Below are positions 44,269-54,075 of a DNA stretch of 64,000 nucleotides, in pieces. The stretch spans positions 1-64,000 of the forward strand of contig CAKXHL010000005.1 of NCBI GenBank assembly GCA_934875375.1. The letters run 5' to 3'. The stretch is from an uncultured bacterium. Lineage in GTDB: Bacteria; Bacillota; Clostridia; Oscillospirales; Ruminococcaceae. The position numbers and the translations under genes are program-made. Position 1 is the stretch's first letter. Every line of letters starts with the position of its first letter. The notes under the pieces were generated by a model. The model searched no databases and was not told the DNA's origin. It worked only from the letters and a program-made list of their open reading frames with translations.

Positions 44269-45828
44269 ATGAAGAAAATCCCAAAAAGAAGGGAAAACAA
44301 CAGAATCTTCCAGCGCTTTCTCAATTATATCGAAAAAATCGGGAACAGTCTTCCTCATCCGATTACTTTATTTGCGCTGTTTGCTTTCGCTGTAGTGATT
44401 CTTTCCGCAATCTGTGCTTTTTTGGATGTTTCTGCTGTCGGTGAAACCATTAACCCCTCCACTATGGAACTGGAAAAACAGGTAGTTTCAGCAGTTAGCC
44501 TGCTCACTCGCGAAGGTCTTTCTTATATGCTGACTAGTGCAGTAAGTAATTTTACCTCTTTTGCGCCATTAGGTGTTGTCCTCGTGACCATGTTAGGTGT
44601 GGGGTTCGCCGAAGGAAGCGGATATCTTTCCGCTTTGATTCGGCGGGCCATTTTGTCAACTCCCCGAGGAATTGTCACGCCAATGCTGGTTTTTTTAGGC
44701 GTTATGTCCAATATTGCGTCAGATGTTGGATATGTGGTTTTGATCCCCATAGGTGCGGTAATTTTTAAAGCATACGGCCGTCATCCGATTGCCGGACTAG
44801 CCGCCGCTTTTGCAGGTGTCTCCGGAGGATTTTCGGCCAACTTACTCATTGGCACCATTGACCCCATGTTGGCAGGCATCAGCACGGAAGCATCACATCT
44901 GGTAAATCCTTTCTATACTGTGCAAGCCACTGATAATTGGTTTTTTATGATTGTCTCCACTTTTCTGATCGTAGCAATCGGCACTTTTGTCACCGACCGT
45001 ATTGTAGAACCTCGTTTAGCAGCACCAGATAAAATAGAGCCGGACAGTATTTCCCGGGAAATGGGAGATCTGGAACGAAAAGCACTTCGGTGGGCCAACT
45101 GGACGCTTCTCGCAATTCTGCTTTTCATTGCAGCTTGCTGTATTCCTGCAAATTCTTTTTTGAGAAATCCTCAGACAGGTAGCCTAACGGAAAACGCACC
45201 TTTGATAAACGGTCTGATTCCACTGATCGCTATTATATTTTTGGTTCCTTCCATCGTATTTGGACTGGTTACCCGTAAATATAAAGGCGAAAAAGATGTT
45301 TGTTCCCAAATGTCAGAAAATATGTCCGCAATGGGGAGTTATATTGCCCTTTCCTTTTTTGCAGCACAATTCATAAACTACTTTTCCTACACAAAATTGG
45401 GAACTATTCTCGCATTAAAAGGGGCGGAATGGCTTGGCTCTGTCGCAATGCCAGGTCCCGTCTTAATGGTACTGTTCATCCTTTTTTCTGCTCTCATCAA
45501 TCTCGTTATGGGCTCGGCCTCTGCCAAATGGACCATTCTGGCCCCTGTATTTGTCCCAATGTTTATGCTGCTGGGATATTCCCCTCAGCTAACACAGGTG
45601 GCTTATCGGATCGGAGATTCCTGTACCAACCTGATCACTCCGCTGATGGCATACTTTTCCATGATTGTCGTATTTGCCAAAAAATATGACAACTCGTCTG
45701 GAATTGGCACAATTATTTCCACCATGATTCCCTATTGTCTTTTCTTTTTGCTGGGCTGGTCCGCTCTACTGATTCTTTGGATGCTATTGGGGCTCCCACT
45801 TGGACCCGGAGCGGGATTACTGCTATAA
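44269..45828 (+). CDS. AbgT family transporter
   Basis: A 519-residue polytopic membrane protein with about ten to twelve helices, similar throughout to AbgT. Recognisable parts are HPITLFALFAFAVV at the start, SDVGYVVLIPIGAVIF, GGFSANLLIGTIDP, and near the end GSASAKWTILAPVFVPM and GDSCTNLITPLMAYF. AbgT imports p-aminobenzoyl-glutamate in E. coli; other members export sulfonamide drugs. A downstream M20 peptidase hints at a peptide-like substrate. GGAGG lies 9 bases before the ATG. Confidence 0.93.
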   Translation: MKKIPKRRENNRIFQRFLNYIEKIGNSLPHPITLFALFAFAVVILSAICAFLDVSAVGETINPSTMELEKQVVSAVSLLTREGLSYMLTSAVSNFTSFAPLGVVLVTMLGVGFAEGSGYLSALIRRAILSTPRGIVTPMLVFLGVMSNIASDVGYVVLIPIGAVIFKAYGRHPIAGLAAAFAGVSGGFSANLLIGTIDPMLAGISTEASHLVNPFYTVQATDNWFFMIVSTFLIVAIGTFVTDRIVEPRLAAPDKIEPDSISREMGDLERKALRWANWTLLAILLFIAACCIPANSFLRNPQTGSLTENAPLINGLIPLIAIIFLVPSIVFGLVTRKYKGEKDVCSQMSENMSAMGSYIALSFFAAQFINYFSYTKLGTILALKGAEWLGSVAMPGPVLMVLFILFSALINLVMGSASAKWTILAPVFVPMFMLLGYSPQLTQVAYRIGDSCTNLITPLMAYFSMIVVFAKKYDNSSGIGTIISTMIPYCLFFLLGWSALLILWMLLGLPLGPGAGLLL

Positions 45829-45887
45829 CACAGCTTGATTGCCGCATATTGTTCCTTTATAATAAAAAAAGAAAGGAGCGATACCAA

Positions 45888-46994
45888 ATGGAACAAAGTA
45901 CTGTGTTAAAAACCTTTTTGGATTACGTTCAAATCGCCAGTGAAAGCCGTTCAGAAAAAACCTTTGCCAAACGTGTGGAGAACGACCTGCGCAGCCTTGG
46001 ACTACGAGTTCAAACAGATCATGCAGCTGAAAAAGCTTATGCTAATACTGGAAATGTCTGCGCCTTTTTGGATGGCGATTCTTCCTTTGAGCCTATTTTA
46101 TTTAGTGCACATTTGGATACGGTACCGCCGGGAAAAAATATTTGCCCCGTTGTGGAAAACGGGGTGATCCACAGCGCTGGAGATACCATTTTAGGATCTG
46201 ACGATAAATCCGGCGTCACTGCAATCATGCAAGCATTAAAATGGATTGTAGAACAAAATATTCCCCATCGACCGATTGAAGTCGCTTTTACGATCGGCGA
46301 AGAAGTGGGGCTATTGGGTGCTAAATATTTGGATTATACCCAGTTTCAATCCCATCATGCGGTGGTTTTTGACAATGAGGGCGATGTTGGCACCATTGTC
46401 AATCAAGCACCCGGGCATATGGAAATCGCAGCGACCATCACCGGAAAAGCAGCCCATGCGGGTGTTGCTCCGGAAGACGGTATCAGCGCAATTATCGTTG
46501 CCGCCGATGCCGTAACCAATATGCAGCTTTTGCGTATTGATGAAGAAACTACCGCAAATATTGGAACATTTTTAGCCGAAGGTCCTAATAATATCGTACC
46601 AGAAACTGTGCGGATTTCAGCAGAAATTCGCAGCCACAATCCTCAAAAGCTGCAAAAGCACTGTAATCAAATGATTGAAGCTTTAGAAAATGCCTGTCGA
46701 AAGTACCACGCCGCTTTGCAGTATACAACCGAAGTGTCATACGCGTCTTACCATATTCCGCAAAATGATCCGCTCATCCTGCTACTTCGGGACTGCTGTG
46801 ATACTTTGGGTCTTCCGGTATCCATCGTTCCCACCGGAGGCGGAAGCGATGCCAATATCTTTAACACCAACGGGATCCGTTCGGTGGTGGTTGGAACCGG
46901 CATGGAAAAAATCCACAGCGTGTCCGAATATATTACGGTTCAAAACTTGGAAAACACAGCAAAGCTTGCTTTGGAACTTATGAAAATCCGATAA
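45888..46994 (+). CDS. M20 family peptidase (PepT-like)
   Basis: A 368-residue zinc peptidase. Metal and catalytic residues lie in SAHLDTVPPG, GSDDKSGV, GEEVGLLG (catalytic Glu pair) and FDNEGD; a dimerisation lid domain occupies about 180-290 (GKAAHAGVAPEDG). It resembles tripeptidase T and its paralogs, and differs from the AbgA/AbgB hydrolases only in detail I cannot resolve. ATG 45888 follows AAAGGAGCG. It is 59 bases after abgT, so probably cotranscribed. Confidence 0.9.
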   Translation: MEQSTVLKTFLDYVQIASESRSEKTFAKRVENDLRSLGLRVQTDHAAEKAYANTGNVCAFLDGDSSFEPILFSAHLDTVPPGKNICPVVENGVIHSAGDTILGSDDKSGVTAIMQALKWIVEQNIPHRPIEVAFTIGEEVGLLGAKYLDYTQFQSHHAVVFDNEGDVGTIVNQAPGHMEIAATITGKAAHAGVAPEDGISAIIVAADAVTNMQLLRIDEETTANIGTFLAEGPNNIVPETVRISAEIRSHNPQKLQKHCNQMIEALENACRKYHAALQYTTEVSYASYHIPQNDPLILLLRDCCDTLGLPVSIVPTGGGSDANIFNTNGIRSVVVGTGMEKIHSVSEYITVQNLENTAKLALELMKIR

Positions 46995-47037
46995 TGTAAG
47001 TTTTCTAACATCTTTTTATTAGTACGATTCCATATAA

Positions 47038-47073
47038 AATGGTCCTGACCCCAATGGGGTTTCAGGACCATTT
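47038..47073. terminator. bidirectional terminator between the M20 peptidase and metQ
   Basis: AAATGGTCCTGA / TCAGGACCATTT with an internal CCCC/GGGG stem lies between convergent genes. T tracts are short. Confidence 0.82.
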
Positions 47074-47093
47074 CTATCCATTTATACAAAGAA

Positions 47094-47957
47094 TTAGAAC
47101 AGCGGCAGGAAAATGCCATGATAAGTTTCATCGATAAAGGTTTTTATTTCCGGACTGGTCAACACCTCAGACAATGCCTTGATTGCATCGCTGTTTTCAT
47201 TTCCTTCTTTTACAACCAACACATTCGCGTAAGTATCTGCAACTTCGGAATTTTTATCTTCTGTTGCAAGCGCATCGTTGAGATCCAAGCCAGCCTGCAG
47301 CGCATAATTTCCGTTGATTACCGCCATATCTACATCTTGTAAAGAACGAGCCAGCTGAGCGGCGGCCATTTCAGTGATTTGAAGATTTTTGGGATTTTCT
47401 GCAATGTCCAAAATCGTCGCAGTGGTTCCCACACCATCTTTCAGTGTAATCAATCCGAGGGATTCCAACAAAAGCAATGCTCTCGCTTCATTGGTTCCAT
47501 CATTGGGAATAGCAATTTGCGCATTATCTTTCAGATTTTCCAGTGATGTAGTTTTTCCGGGATACAGCCCAAACGGTTCATAATGAACAACTGCAACCGA
47601 AACCAAATGGGTATCGTTTTCCTCATTGAAATTTTCTAAATAAGGACGATGCTGGAAAAAATTTGCGTCCAGTTCTCCGCTTTCCACATTCAAATTCGGC
47701 AGGATATAATCGTCAAATTCTACAATATCCAACTGATATCCCTTATCCCGCAACAGTTCATCAGCCGCTTTTAAAATTTCGGAATGGGGCGTAATACTGG
47801 CGCCAATCCGGATGGTGATTGGCTCTTCTTGTGAACTTTTCACGGAGTTTTGGTCATTATTTTGTGTGTCTGCCGTTGAGGATACAGAGGTACTGCATCC
47901 GGACAGAATACCACAAAACAATACAGCAGCCAGCAAAATAGAAATCAGTTTTTTCAT
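47094..47957 (-). CDS. metQ: methionine-binding lipoprotein MetQ
   Basis: The NLPA lipoprotein family. The signal peptide ends in ILSGC, followed by a Ser/Gln/Asn linker. The binding domain has RIGASITPHSEIL, DIVEFDDYILPNLNVESGE (part), DANFFQHRPYLENFN and IAIPNDGTNEARALLLLE, which are close to MetQ. ATG 47957 follows GGAGGAGAA. It delivers methionine to the MetNI importer and is last in the T-box-controlled operon. Confidence 0.95.
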   Translation of the reverse strand: MKKLISILLAAVLFCGILSGCSTSVSSTADTQNNDQNSVKSSQEEPITIRIGASITPHSEILKAADELLRDKGYQLDIVEFDDYILPNLNVESGELDANFFQHRPYLENFNEENDTHLVSVAVVHYEPFGLYPGKTTSLENLKDNAQIAIPNDGTNEARALLLLESLGLITLKDGVGTTATILDIAENPKNLQITEMAAAQLARSLQDVDMAVINGNYALQAGLDLNDALATEDKNSEVADTYANVLVVKEGNENSDAIKALSEVLTSPEIKTFIDETYHGIFLPLF

Positions 47958-48015
47958 ACTTTCTCCTCCTACGATAAAAAATCTATCAAACCGCTTTTGC
48001 GGTAAGAAACAATAT

Positions 48016-48678
48016 CTACCGGGAACGTTTGTCCCCCCGTGTGGCAATACGCCAACCAATTTCCTGAAAGACCTGAACAATCACCACCAGCAGCAGTACA
48101 GTGACTAACATAACATCACTTTGATAACGATAAAATCCATAATTAATGGAAATGGTTCCAAGGCCCCCGCCCCCTACAAAGCCAGACATTGCAGAATATC
48201 CTAAAATTGTAGTCGTAGCGATCGCCGCATTGAGTATGAGAGAGGGTTTAGCCTCAGGCAGCAAAACCTTTGTAACGATCTGCCACGGACCTGCACCCAT
48301 GGACTGCGCAGCTTCAACCACGCCACGATCCACCTCCTTTAAAGAGGATTCTACCATTCGGGCGACAAAGGGTGCTGACGCCAACACAAGCGGTACAATC
48401 GTTGCAGTGCTTCCAACTGATGTTCCAACCAGAAAACGGGTAAAAGGAATGACTGCGATCAATAAAATCAAAAAAGGCACTGACCTGACAAAATTTACAA
48501 TGAAACCCAGCGCCCCATTTAAAAATCGCATAGGACGGATCCCGTTCTTATCGGTAAGAATCAACAGAATTCCCAGCGGCAGGCCGAGCACATATGCCAG
48601 CAAAGAAGAAACAATCGTCATATAGAGCGTTTCCCAAATACCTTGTGCCAGCAAGCGGATCATCTCTGGATTAAACAT
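48016..48678 (-). CDS. metI: methionine ABC transporter permease MetI
   Basis: A 220-residue permease with five helices and the EAA-like loop (EVDRGVVEAAQSMGAGPWQIV) and GGGGLGTISINYGFYRY near the end. ATG 48678 follows GGAGG by 9 bases and overlaps the metN stop by eight bases (ATGTTTAA). Longer open frames lie within metN. Confidence 0.95.
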   Translation of the reverse strand: MFNPEMIRLLAQGIWETLYMTIVSSLLAYVLGLPLGILLILTDKNGIRPMRFLNGALGFIVNFVRSVPFLILLIAVIPFTRFLVGTSVGSTATIVPLVLASAPFVARMVESSLKEVDRGVVEAAQSMGAGPWQIVTKVLLPEAKPSLILNAAIATTTILGYSAMSGFVGGGGLGTISINYGFYRYQSDVMLVTVLLLVVIVQVFQEIGWRIATRGDKRSR

Positions 48679-49678
48679 CAGCAACTTCCTCCTTAAAATA
48701 AAGGTTCCGGCTGGATAGATAAGCATATATTCTTCTTTTTGCCGTCTCATCATCCGGCAGCTGCAAAAGCATTTGACCATATGCTTTCCCATCAATGTCT
48801 TTGGTGTCTGCAAACAAAATGTTGACCGCTGCGCCACAAGTCAACACCATATTTGATACTACCGGCTCAAAAGAAGAACTTCCATCAAAAACAATACGCA
48901 AGCATCCCCTTTTTTGAAAAACAGTTTTTCTTCTGCCATGAGGATAAATTAACCTTTTTGCAATATCAGAACGGGGGTTGACAAAAATTTCCTCTACCAT
49001 TCCGCATTCCGCTACACGACTGTTATCCAAAATCGCCACTCGGTGACAAATTGCTTCAATGACCCTCATTTCATGGGTAATGATAACAATCGTGACGCCA
49101 AGTTTTTGATTGATTTTCTGTAAAAGCGAAAGGATAGACTGTGTTGTTGTCGGGTCCAGTGCACTGGTCGCCTCATCGCACAAAAGGACTTGGGGGTTAG
49201 TTGCCAGCGCACGTGCAATGGCTACTCGCTGTTTCTGTCCACCGGAAAGCTGTGCTGGATAAGCCTGCGCTTTATCCGAGATTCCCACCAGTTCTAGCAT
49301 TTCCTTTGCTTTTTCTTTCGCCTCTTTTTTTGGAACCCCTGCAATTTCCAATGGAAAACACACATTGCTCAACGCGTCTCGCTGCATCAGTAGATGAAAG
49401 CCTTGAAAAATCATACTGATCGACTGCCGCGCCTTTCGCAGTTCTTTTTCACTCATGTTTCCCAATTCTTTTCCATCAAAAATGATGGTACCCGCCGTAG
49501 GCTTTTCCAGATAGTTCATACATCGGACCAGTGTACTTTTCCCAGCACCGCTTAAACCGATGATTCCAAAAATTTCCCCTTTCTCGATAGAAAGGTCGAT
49601 TCCATCCAATGCGGTTACAGTATTATGATCAGATACAAATGTTTTTTTGAGGTTTTGGATTCGGATAATCTCATTCAT
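48671..49678 (-). CDS. metN: methionine ABC transporter ATP-binding protein MetN
   Basis: A 335-residue ABC ATPase: Walker A GLSGAGKST, signature LSGGQKQRVAIARALA, Walker B VLLCDEATSALDP. The C-terminal NIL regulatory domain (about 265-335, VLTCGAAVNILFADTK) binds methionine and inhibits transport when it is plentiful. ATG 49678 follows GGAAGGGG. It opens the operon, just after a Met T-box. Confidence 0.96.
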   Translation of the reverse strand: MNEIIRIQNLKKTFVSDHNTVTALDGIDLSIEKGEIFGIIGLSGAGKSTLVRCMNYLEKPTAGTIIFDGKELGNMSEKELRKARQSISMIFQGFHLLMQRDALSNVCFPLEIAGVPKKEAKEKAKEMLELVGISDKAQAYPAQLSGGQKQRVAIARALATNPQVLLCDEATSALDPTTTQSILSLLQKINQKLGVTIVIITHEMRVIEAICHRVAILDNSRVAECGMVEEIFVNPRSDIAKRLIYPHGRRKTVFQKRGCLRIVFDGSSSFEPVVSNMVLTCGAAVNILFADTKDIDGKAYGQMLLQLPDDETAKRRIYAYLSSRNLYFKEEVADV

Positions 49679-49710
49679 TCTTTTTGCCCCTTCCGAAAGA
49701 AAATTAGACA

Positions 49711-50001
49711 ACAAAAAGCTCCCGTCCTTTTTCAAGGACGAGAGCAAAACGCTTCGTGTTACCACCTGAATTCACCTGCCCCTTACGGGAACAAGCCTCT
49801 GCAAGTACGGACCCTTTTAGAATCGATACCCTGACGCTGTCACGGGCGCACCCGTCGCAGCCTATGCGAAAAAACGCAGTCGGTGCGAAGCTCCAAGACC
49901 ATGTTCGGCAATGCTGTTTGTACCCTTTCACACCAAGCAGGGCTCTCTGTGACGCCTTTCATTGCTTACTCTTCTTTTCAACGCTTTTTTCCTATGAGAT
50001 T
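49711..50001 (-). promoter_or_regulatory. T-box leader specific for tRNA-Met
   Basis: On the minus strand the specifier codon ATG (49900-49902) lies in GAACATGGTCTTGGAG. The T-box AGGTGGTAACACG is at 49756-49768. A terminator at 49718-49746 pairs GCTCTCGTCCTT with AAGGACGGGAGC (one mismatch) and is followed by TTTTT. Low charged initiator/elongator tRNA-Met should turn on MetNIQ. This T-box differs from the tyrS one, which reads GGTACCGCG. Confidence 0.93.
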
Positions 50002-50007
50002 GTATTC

Positions 50008-50036
50008 AATATATAACGATTCATTTGATTTGTCAA
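50008..50036 (-). promoter_or_regulatory. sigma-A promoter for the metNIQ T-box transcript
   Basis: TTGACA (50031-50036), 17 bases and TATATT (50008-50013) on the minus strand. No terminator is seen between the ATPase stop at 50058 and this promoter, so read-through is possible. Confidence 0.88.
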
Positions 50037-50057
50037 CCCCCTATGGAAAATTTCTTC

Positions 50058-52763
50058 CTAATTCTCTCCCTGAACTGGTAATTGAAATGAGATTTCTTCC
50101 TGCTTTCTATCTTTTCTTTTTTTGTGTTTAAAAGAGATCGCAATAGAGGACAAAATCGGCACGGCAGCACAATACAATGCAATTTCTCCCATTTGGCGCC
50201 AGGTCAATGGTGCAGTTTGAAATAACAGATTACAAATTGGAAGATGAATGCTCAACGCTAAAATCAAAGTGGAAAATGCAACTGCTGCAACCAGTTTCCA
50301 GTTATCCAGCAAATTTATTTTAAAAATGCCTACTTCTTCTCTTTTACACTCAAATACATGGATAAGCTGTGTAATCACCAATGTTGCCAATGCGCCAGTT
50401 CTGGCTACTAGCAAGTTTTGACTACTGTGGTAAAAAGAAGTAAATACTGCCAAAGTGGTCAATCCAATTAAAATTCCTCGGAATACTATGGTCGAAAGTA
50501 AACCGTCTGAGAAAATACCTTCCTGCTTTTTGCGCGGCGGCTTTTGCATAATATCCTTTTCCGCTGGTTCCAACCCCAAAGCGATGGCAGGCAGCCCATC
50601 TGTGACTAAGTTCACAATCAGAATCTGTATCGGCAGCAAAACCACAGGCATCCCCATCAGCATACCCAAAAACATGGTTACGATTTCACCAATATTGCAA
50701 GAAAGCAGATATCGGATAAATTTACGGATATTTTTGTAAATAACCCTTCCTTCTTCAATGGCGCTCACCAGTGTGGCAAAGGAGCTGTCCAGTAATACCA
50801 CCGAAGCGGCCTCCTTGGTGACGTCCGTCCCGTTTCCCATGGCGACACCGATATCTGCTTCTTTGATCGCAGGAGCGTCGTTCACCCCATCTCCCGTCAT
50901 AGCGACGACACGTCCCTTCTTTTTAAAAGCTTTTACAATCCGCAGTTTGTGGGCAGGGGCAACGCGGGCAAAAACACGAACCTGATCCAATTCCCGATCT
51001 AATTGAACATCTGTCATCTGATCCAGTTCTTTTCCGGTTAAGACCCGACCGTTCGTATCCAGAATTTTCAAATCACGGGCAATCGCCGAAGCGGTGGATA
51101 CATGATCTCCGGTAATCATAACAGTCTGAATCCCCGCTTTTTTGCAAGTCTGCACCGCTTGATAAGCCTCTTGACGCGGCGGATCGATCATCCCTGCTAA
51201 CCCGACAAAAATCAAATCAGATTCTGCCCGCTCAGATTCTTCCGGCTCTGATTGATAGGCAAATCCCAGCACCCTCAGTGCTTTACGAGCCATCTCTTCA
51301 TTCTGTGATTGAATTTTTTTGCGTATAGAGGGTGTTAAAAGCTTTACCTGACCATTTTCTAAATAATAGCTGCAAAGTTCCAGCATATAATCTGGTGCCC
51401 CTTTGGAAAAAATCCAGCGGTCACCCTGACGATTTCTCACAATAACACTCATTCGCTTACGCTGTGAATCAAAAGGAATTTCGAAAGTGCGGGAAAACTC
51501 CCGCATGATTTTAACCGTAGAAAAATGTGCTGATTCCGCCATAACGAATAATGCGCTTTCGGTTGGGTCCCCTTGTACGGCCTCCACTTTAGAAGTACGG
51601 AATAATCCCTTTTCTTCTCTTTCCTGCGGCAGTTGTGTATTATTGCACAAAACCGCAATTTCCGTTAACTGACGAATGTCATCTAAATCAGCTGCATTTT
51701 CACCGTTTTCTGAAAAGAAGCCGATTTCTTTTCCTTTTGAAACTTCTAAATATAAATGGTATTTGGGAGTCGCAATTTCCTGTACCGTCATTCGGTTTTC
51801 AGTCAGCGTTCCCGTCTTATCCGTACAGATAACTTGTGCGCACCCCATCGTTTCCACTGCATGCAACTTTCGGATCAGTGCGCCCCGCTTTACCATTCTG
51901 GACACAGCAAGCGCCAAGGCAATCGTCACAACCGCAGGCAATCCCTCTGGTATCGCAGCAACAGCCAGCGAAATCCCAGTTAAAAGCATATCGAATACAG
52001 GCTCGCCCCGAATGATCCCCGTCACTGTGACGACAGCACAGATCAACAGACATCCGATACCGATATATTTTCCCAGAGAACCGAGTTTTTCCTGTAGCGG
52101 CGTTCGCTCAGTTTCAATAGTATCCAGCATACCAGCAATCTGCCCCATCTGTGTTGTCATACCGGTACCGGACACCACTGCCTTTCCCCGCCCTTTGGTG
52201 ATTGTGGTTCCCATATACACCATATCTTTTCGAAAGCTGTCCTGCGTTTTATCCTGTGGCAGGTCCGTTTTGTTTACCGGATGAGATTCGCCGGACAACA
52301 TCGCTTCATCTGCCTGCAAAAGAATTGCTTCGACAAGCCGAGCATCCGCTGGGACTCGATCCCCAGCTGACAATACCAATAAATCTCCCGGAACCACATC
52401 AACTGCGGGAATTTCCATTTCATTTCCGTCACGAATCACTTTTGCCGTGGGAGCCGCCATATTTTTTAAAGCTTCTAAAGTCTTTTCTGTTTTATATTCC
52501 TGCAAAAATCCCAGCAAGGCATTCACCAAAACGATGACGACAATCGTGAGCGCTTCTACCGCTTCTCCCATCAATACGGAAATCACTGTGGCTCCCAATA
52601 AAATCATCACCATAAAGTCCTTAAACTGTCCTGCGAAAATTCTCGCAGGATGGATGGCTTTTTTATGTGATAGGATGTTTTCTCCATGCTTTGCTAACCT
52701 TTTTTCCGCTTCTGCGGAAGATAGACCGGAGAAAACAGAATTTTCCCGACTCATTCTTGCCAT
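50058..52763 (-). CDS. P-type Ca2+-transporting ATPase (P2A-like)
   Basis: A 901-residue cation pump. The actuator TGES-type loop is LSGESHP near residue 158, the phosphorylation site is DKTGTLTENRM near 317, and the hinge is MTGDGVNDAPAIKEADIGVAMG. Membrane helix 4 has AAIPEGLPAVV and helix 6 NLVTDGLPA, both Ca2+ ligands of SERCA-like pumps. ATG 52763 follows GGGAGGATG. It probably exports Ca2+ or Mn2+. Confidence 0.92.
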   Translation of the reverse strand: MARMSRENSVFSGLSSAEAEKRLAKHGENILSHKKAIHPARIFAGQFKDFMVMILLGATVISVLMGEAVEALTIVVIVLVNALLGFLQEYKTEKTLEALKNMAAPTAKVIRDGNEMEIPAVDVVPGDLLVLSAGDRVPADARLVEAILLQADEAMLSGESHPVNKTDLPQDKTQDSFRKDMVYMGTTITKGRGKAVVSGTGMTTQMGQIAGMLDTIETERTPLQEKLGSLGKYIGIGCLLICAVVTVTGIIRGEPVFDMLLTGISLAVAAIPEGLPAVVTIALALAVSRMVKRGALIRKLHAVETMGCAQVICTDKTGTLTENRMTVQEIATPKYHLYLEVSKGKEIGFFSENGENAADLDDIRQLTEIAVLCNNTQLPQEREEKGLFRTSKVEAVQGDPTESALFVMAESAHFSTVKIMREFSRTFEIPFDSQRKRMSVIVRNRQGDRWIFSKGAPDYMLELCSYYLENGQVKLLTPSIRKKIQSQNEEMARKALRVLGFAYQSEPEESERAESDLIFVGLAGMIDPPRQEAYQAVQTCKKAGIQTVMITGDHVSTASAIARDLKILDTNGRVLTGKELDQMTDVQLDRELDQVRVFARVAPAHKLRIVKAFKKKGRVVAMTGDGVNDAPAIKEADIGVAMGNGTDVTKEAASVVLLDSSFATLVSAIEEGRVIYKNIRKFIRYLLSCNIGEIVTMFLGMLMGMPVVLLPIQILIVNLVTDGLPAIALGLEPAEKDIMQKPPRKKQEGIFSDGLLSTIVFRGILIGLTTLAVFTSFYHSSQNLLVARTGALATLVITQLIHVFECKREEVGIFKINLLDNWKLVAAVAFSTLILALSIHLPICNLLFQTAPLTWRQMGEIALYCAAVPILSSIAISFKHKKRKDRKQEEISFQLPVQGEN

Positions 52764-52840
52764 TTTTCATCCTCCCAATCTTTTCCTGCGTTTGACAGTT
52801 CGTCCATTGATATCTATTCAAAGCAAGTCCCATTTATTCC

Positions 52841-52869
52841 TTTACGTCATTCGCCAAAACGTGTAAAAT
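52841..52869 (+). promoter_or_regulatory. promoter for sbcDC
   Basis: TTTACG (52841-52846), 17 bases and TAAAAT (52864-52869), 28 bases before the sbcD ATG. Confidence 0.65.
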
Positions 52870-52896
52870 AAAGTTATTAGAAAAAGGAGAGCTTTT

Positions 52897-54075
52897 ATGA
52901 AATGGATTCATACTTCCGATCTGCATATCGGGAAACAAATCAATGAGTTTTCTCTTTTGGAGGATCAGCGCTTTTTTTTGCGGCAGCTGTCTGAACTGGC
53001 CCTAAAAGAACGGCCGGATGTACTTTTGATTTCCGGTGATTTATACGATCGTTCTGTACCATCAGCTGAAGCAGTAAGCGTATTTGATGCGTTTTTAAGC
53101 CATGTAACGCTGGAATTGAAAATCCCTGTCCTTGCCATTGCCGGCAATCATGACAGTCCACAGCGCCTGGATTTTTGCAGCCGCCTTTTGCGCACTTCAG
53201 GCTTGTACCTTTCCGGCCGTTATAAAAGACATTGGGATAAAATTACGCTCCAAGACGAATTTGGACCGGTCCATTTTTATCTGTGTCCTTATTTGGAACC
53301 AGCGCTGGTTCGTACAGATTTTCCTAACGAGGAAATCCACTCTTTTGATGATGCGTTCAGCGCCGTTTTACAGGAAAACCTGTTTCAAATCGATTTCTCA
53401 CAGCGGAATGTCATCTTGGCTCACGGTTTTTTTTCTTATCTGAAAAATCCCGATTCAGTGGCCCGGAGTGAATCCGAAGTCTCTTTGGGAGGAAGCGACC
53501 TGATCGATGCCAAGCGGCTGGAGGACTTTGATTATGCGGCTTTAGGCCACATCCATCGTCCGCAGATTACCGGGAAAGACCATTTATGTTACAGTGGCTC
53601 CCCCTTAAAATATTCCCAGTCAGAAATTCCGTATCACAAATCCGTCGTGGTTGCACAACTCGGCCAAAAAGGACATTTGATGATCCGTCGGCAATCTCTT
53701 CCCGTTCTGCGGGATATGCGAATGATCGAAGGGAACTTTGATCAAATTTTAAAAAGTAATCCAAACGAAAAAGAATCCCGGGACTTGGTTTTCTTTTCTC
53801 TGCTGGATCGTGTATTGGTTCCCAATGCCATGAACCGGCTGCGCACAATCTATCCCAATGCGCTTGGGATTTTCATGGGACGCCGAAACGAAAACGGAGA
53901 TCTCTCTGTTCCCTCGCAAAAGGCCGCTAAACCAGTGGATGTGCTGTTTGAGGAATTCTACCAATCTATCACCGGCGAAAAGCCGCAGGAACAACAGAAC
54001 ACCATTATTCGGAATATTTGCGACAGATTACGGACAGGGGGTGACGCCAATGAAACCGATCCGACTGGAATTTAA
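52897..54075 (+). CDS. sbcD: exonuclease SbcD (Mre11-like)
   Basis: A calcineurin-type nuclease with DLHIGK near residue 8, SGDLYDRSVPS, GNHDSPQRL near residue 84 and ALGHIHRPQ. With SbcC it trims DNA ends and opens hairpins. AAAAGGAGAGC precedes the ATG. It overlaps sbcC by 26 bases. Confidence 0.95.
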   Translation: MKWIHTSDLHIGKQINEFSLLEDQRFFLRQLSELALKERPDVLLISGDLYDRSVPSAEAVSVFDAFLSHVTLELKIPVLAIAGNHDSPQRLDFCSRLLRTSGLYLSGRYKRHWDKITLQDEFGPVHFYLCPYLEPALVRTDFPNEEIHSFDDAFSAVLQENLFQIDFSQRNVILAHGFFSYLKNPDSVARSESEVSLGGSDLIDAKRLEDFDYAALGHIHRPQITGKDHLCYSGSPLKYSQSEIPYHKSVVVAQLGQKGHLMIRRQSLPVLRDMRMIEGNFDQILKSNPNEKESRDLVFFSLLDRVLVPNAMNRLRTIYPNALGIFMGRRNENGDLSVPSQKAAKPVDVLFEEFYQSITGEKPQEQQNTIIRNICDRLRTGGDANETDPTGI

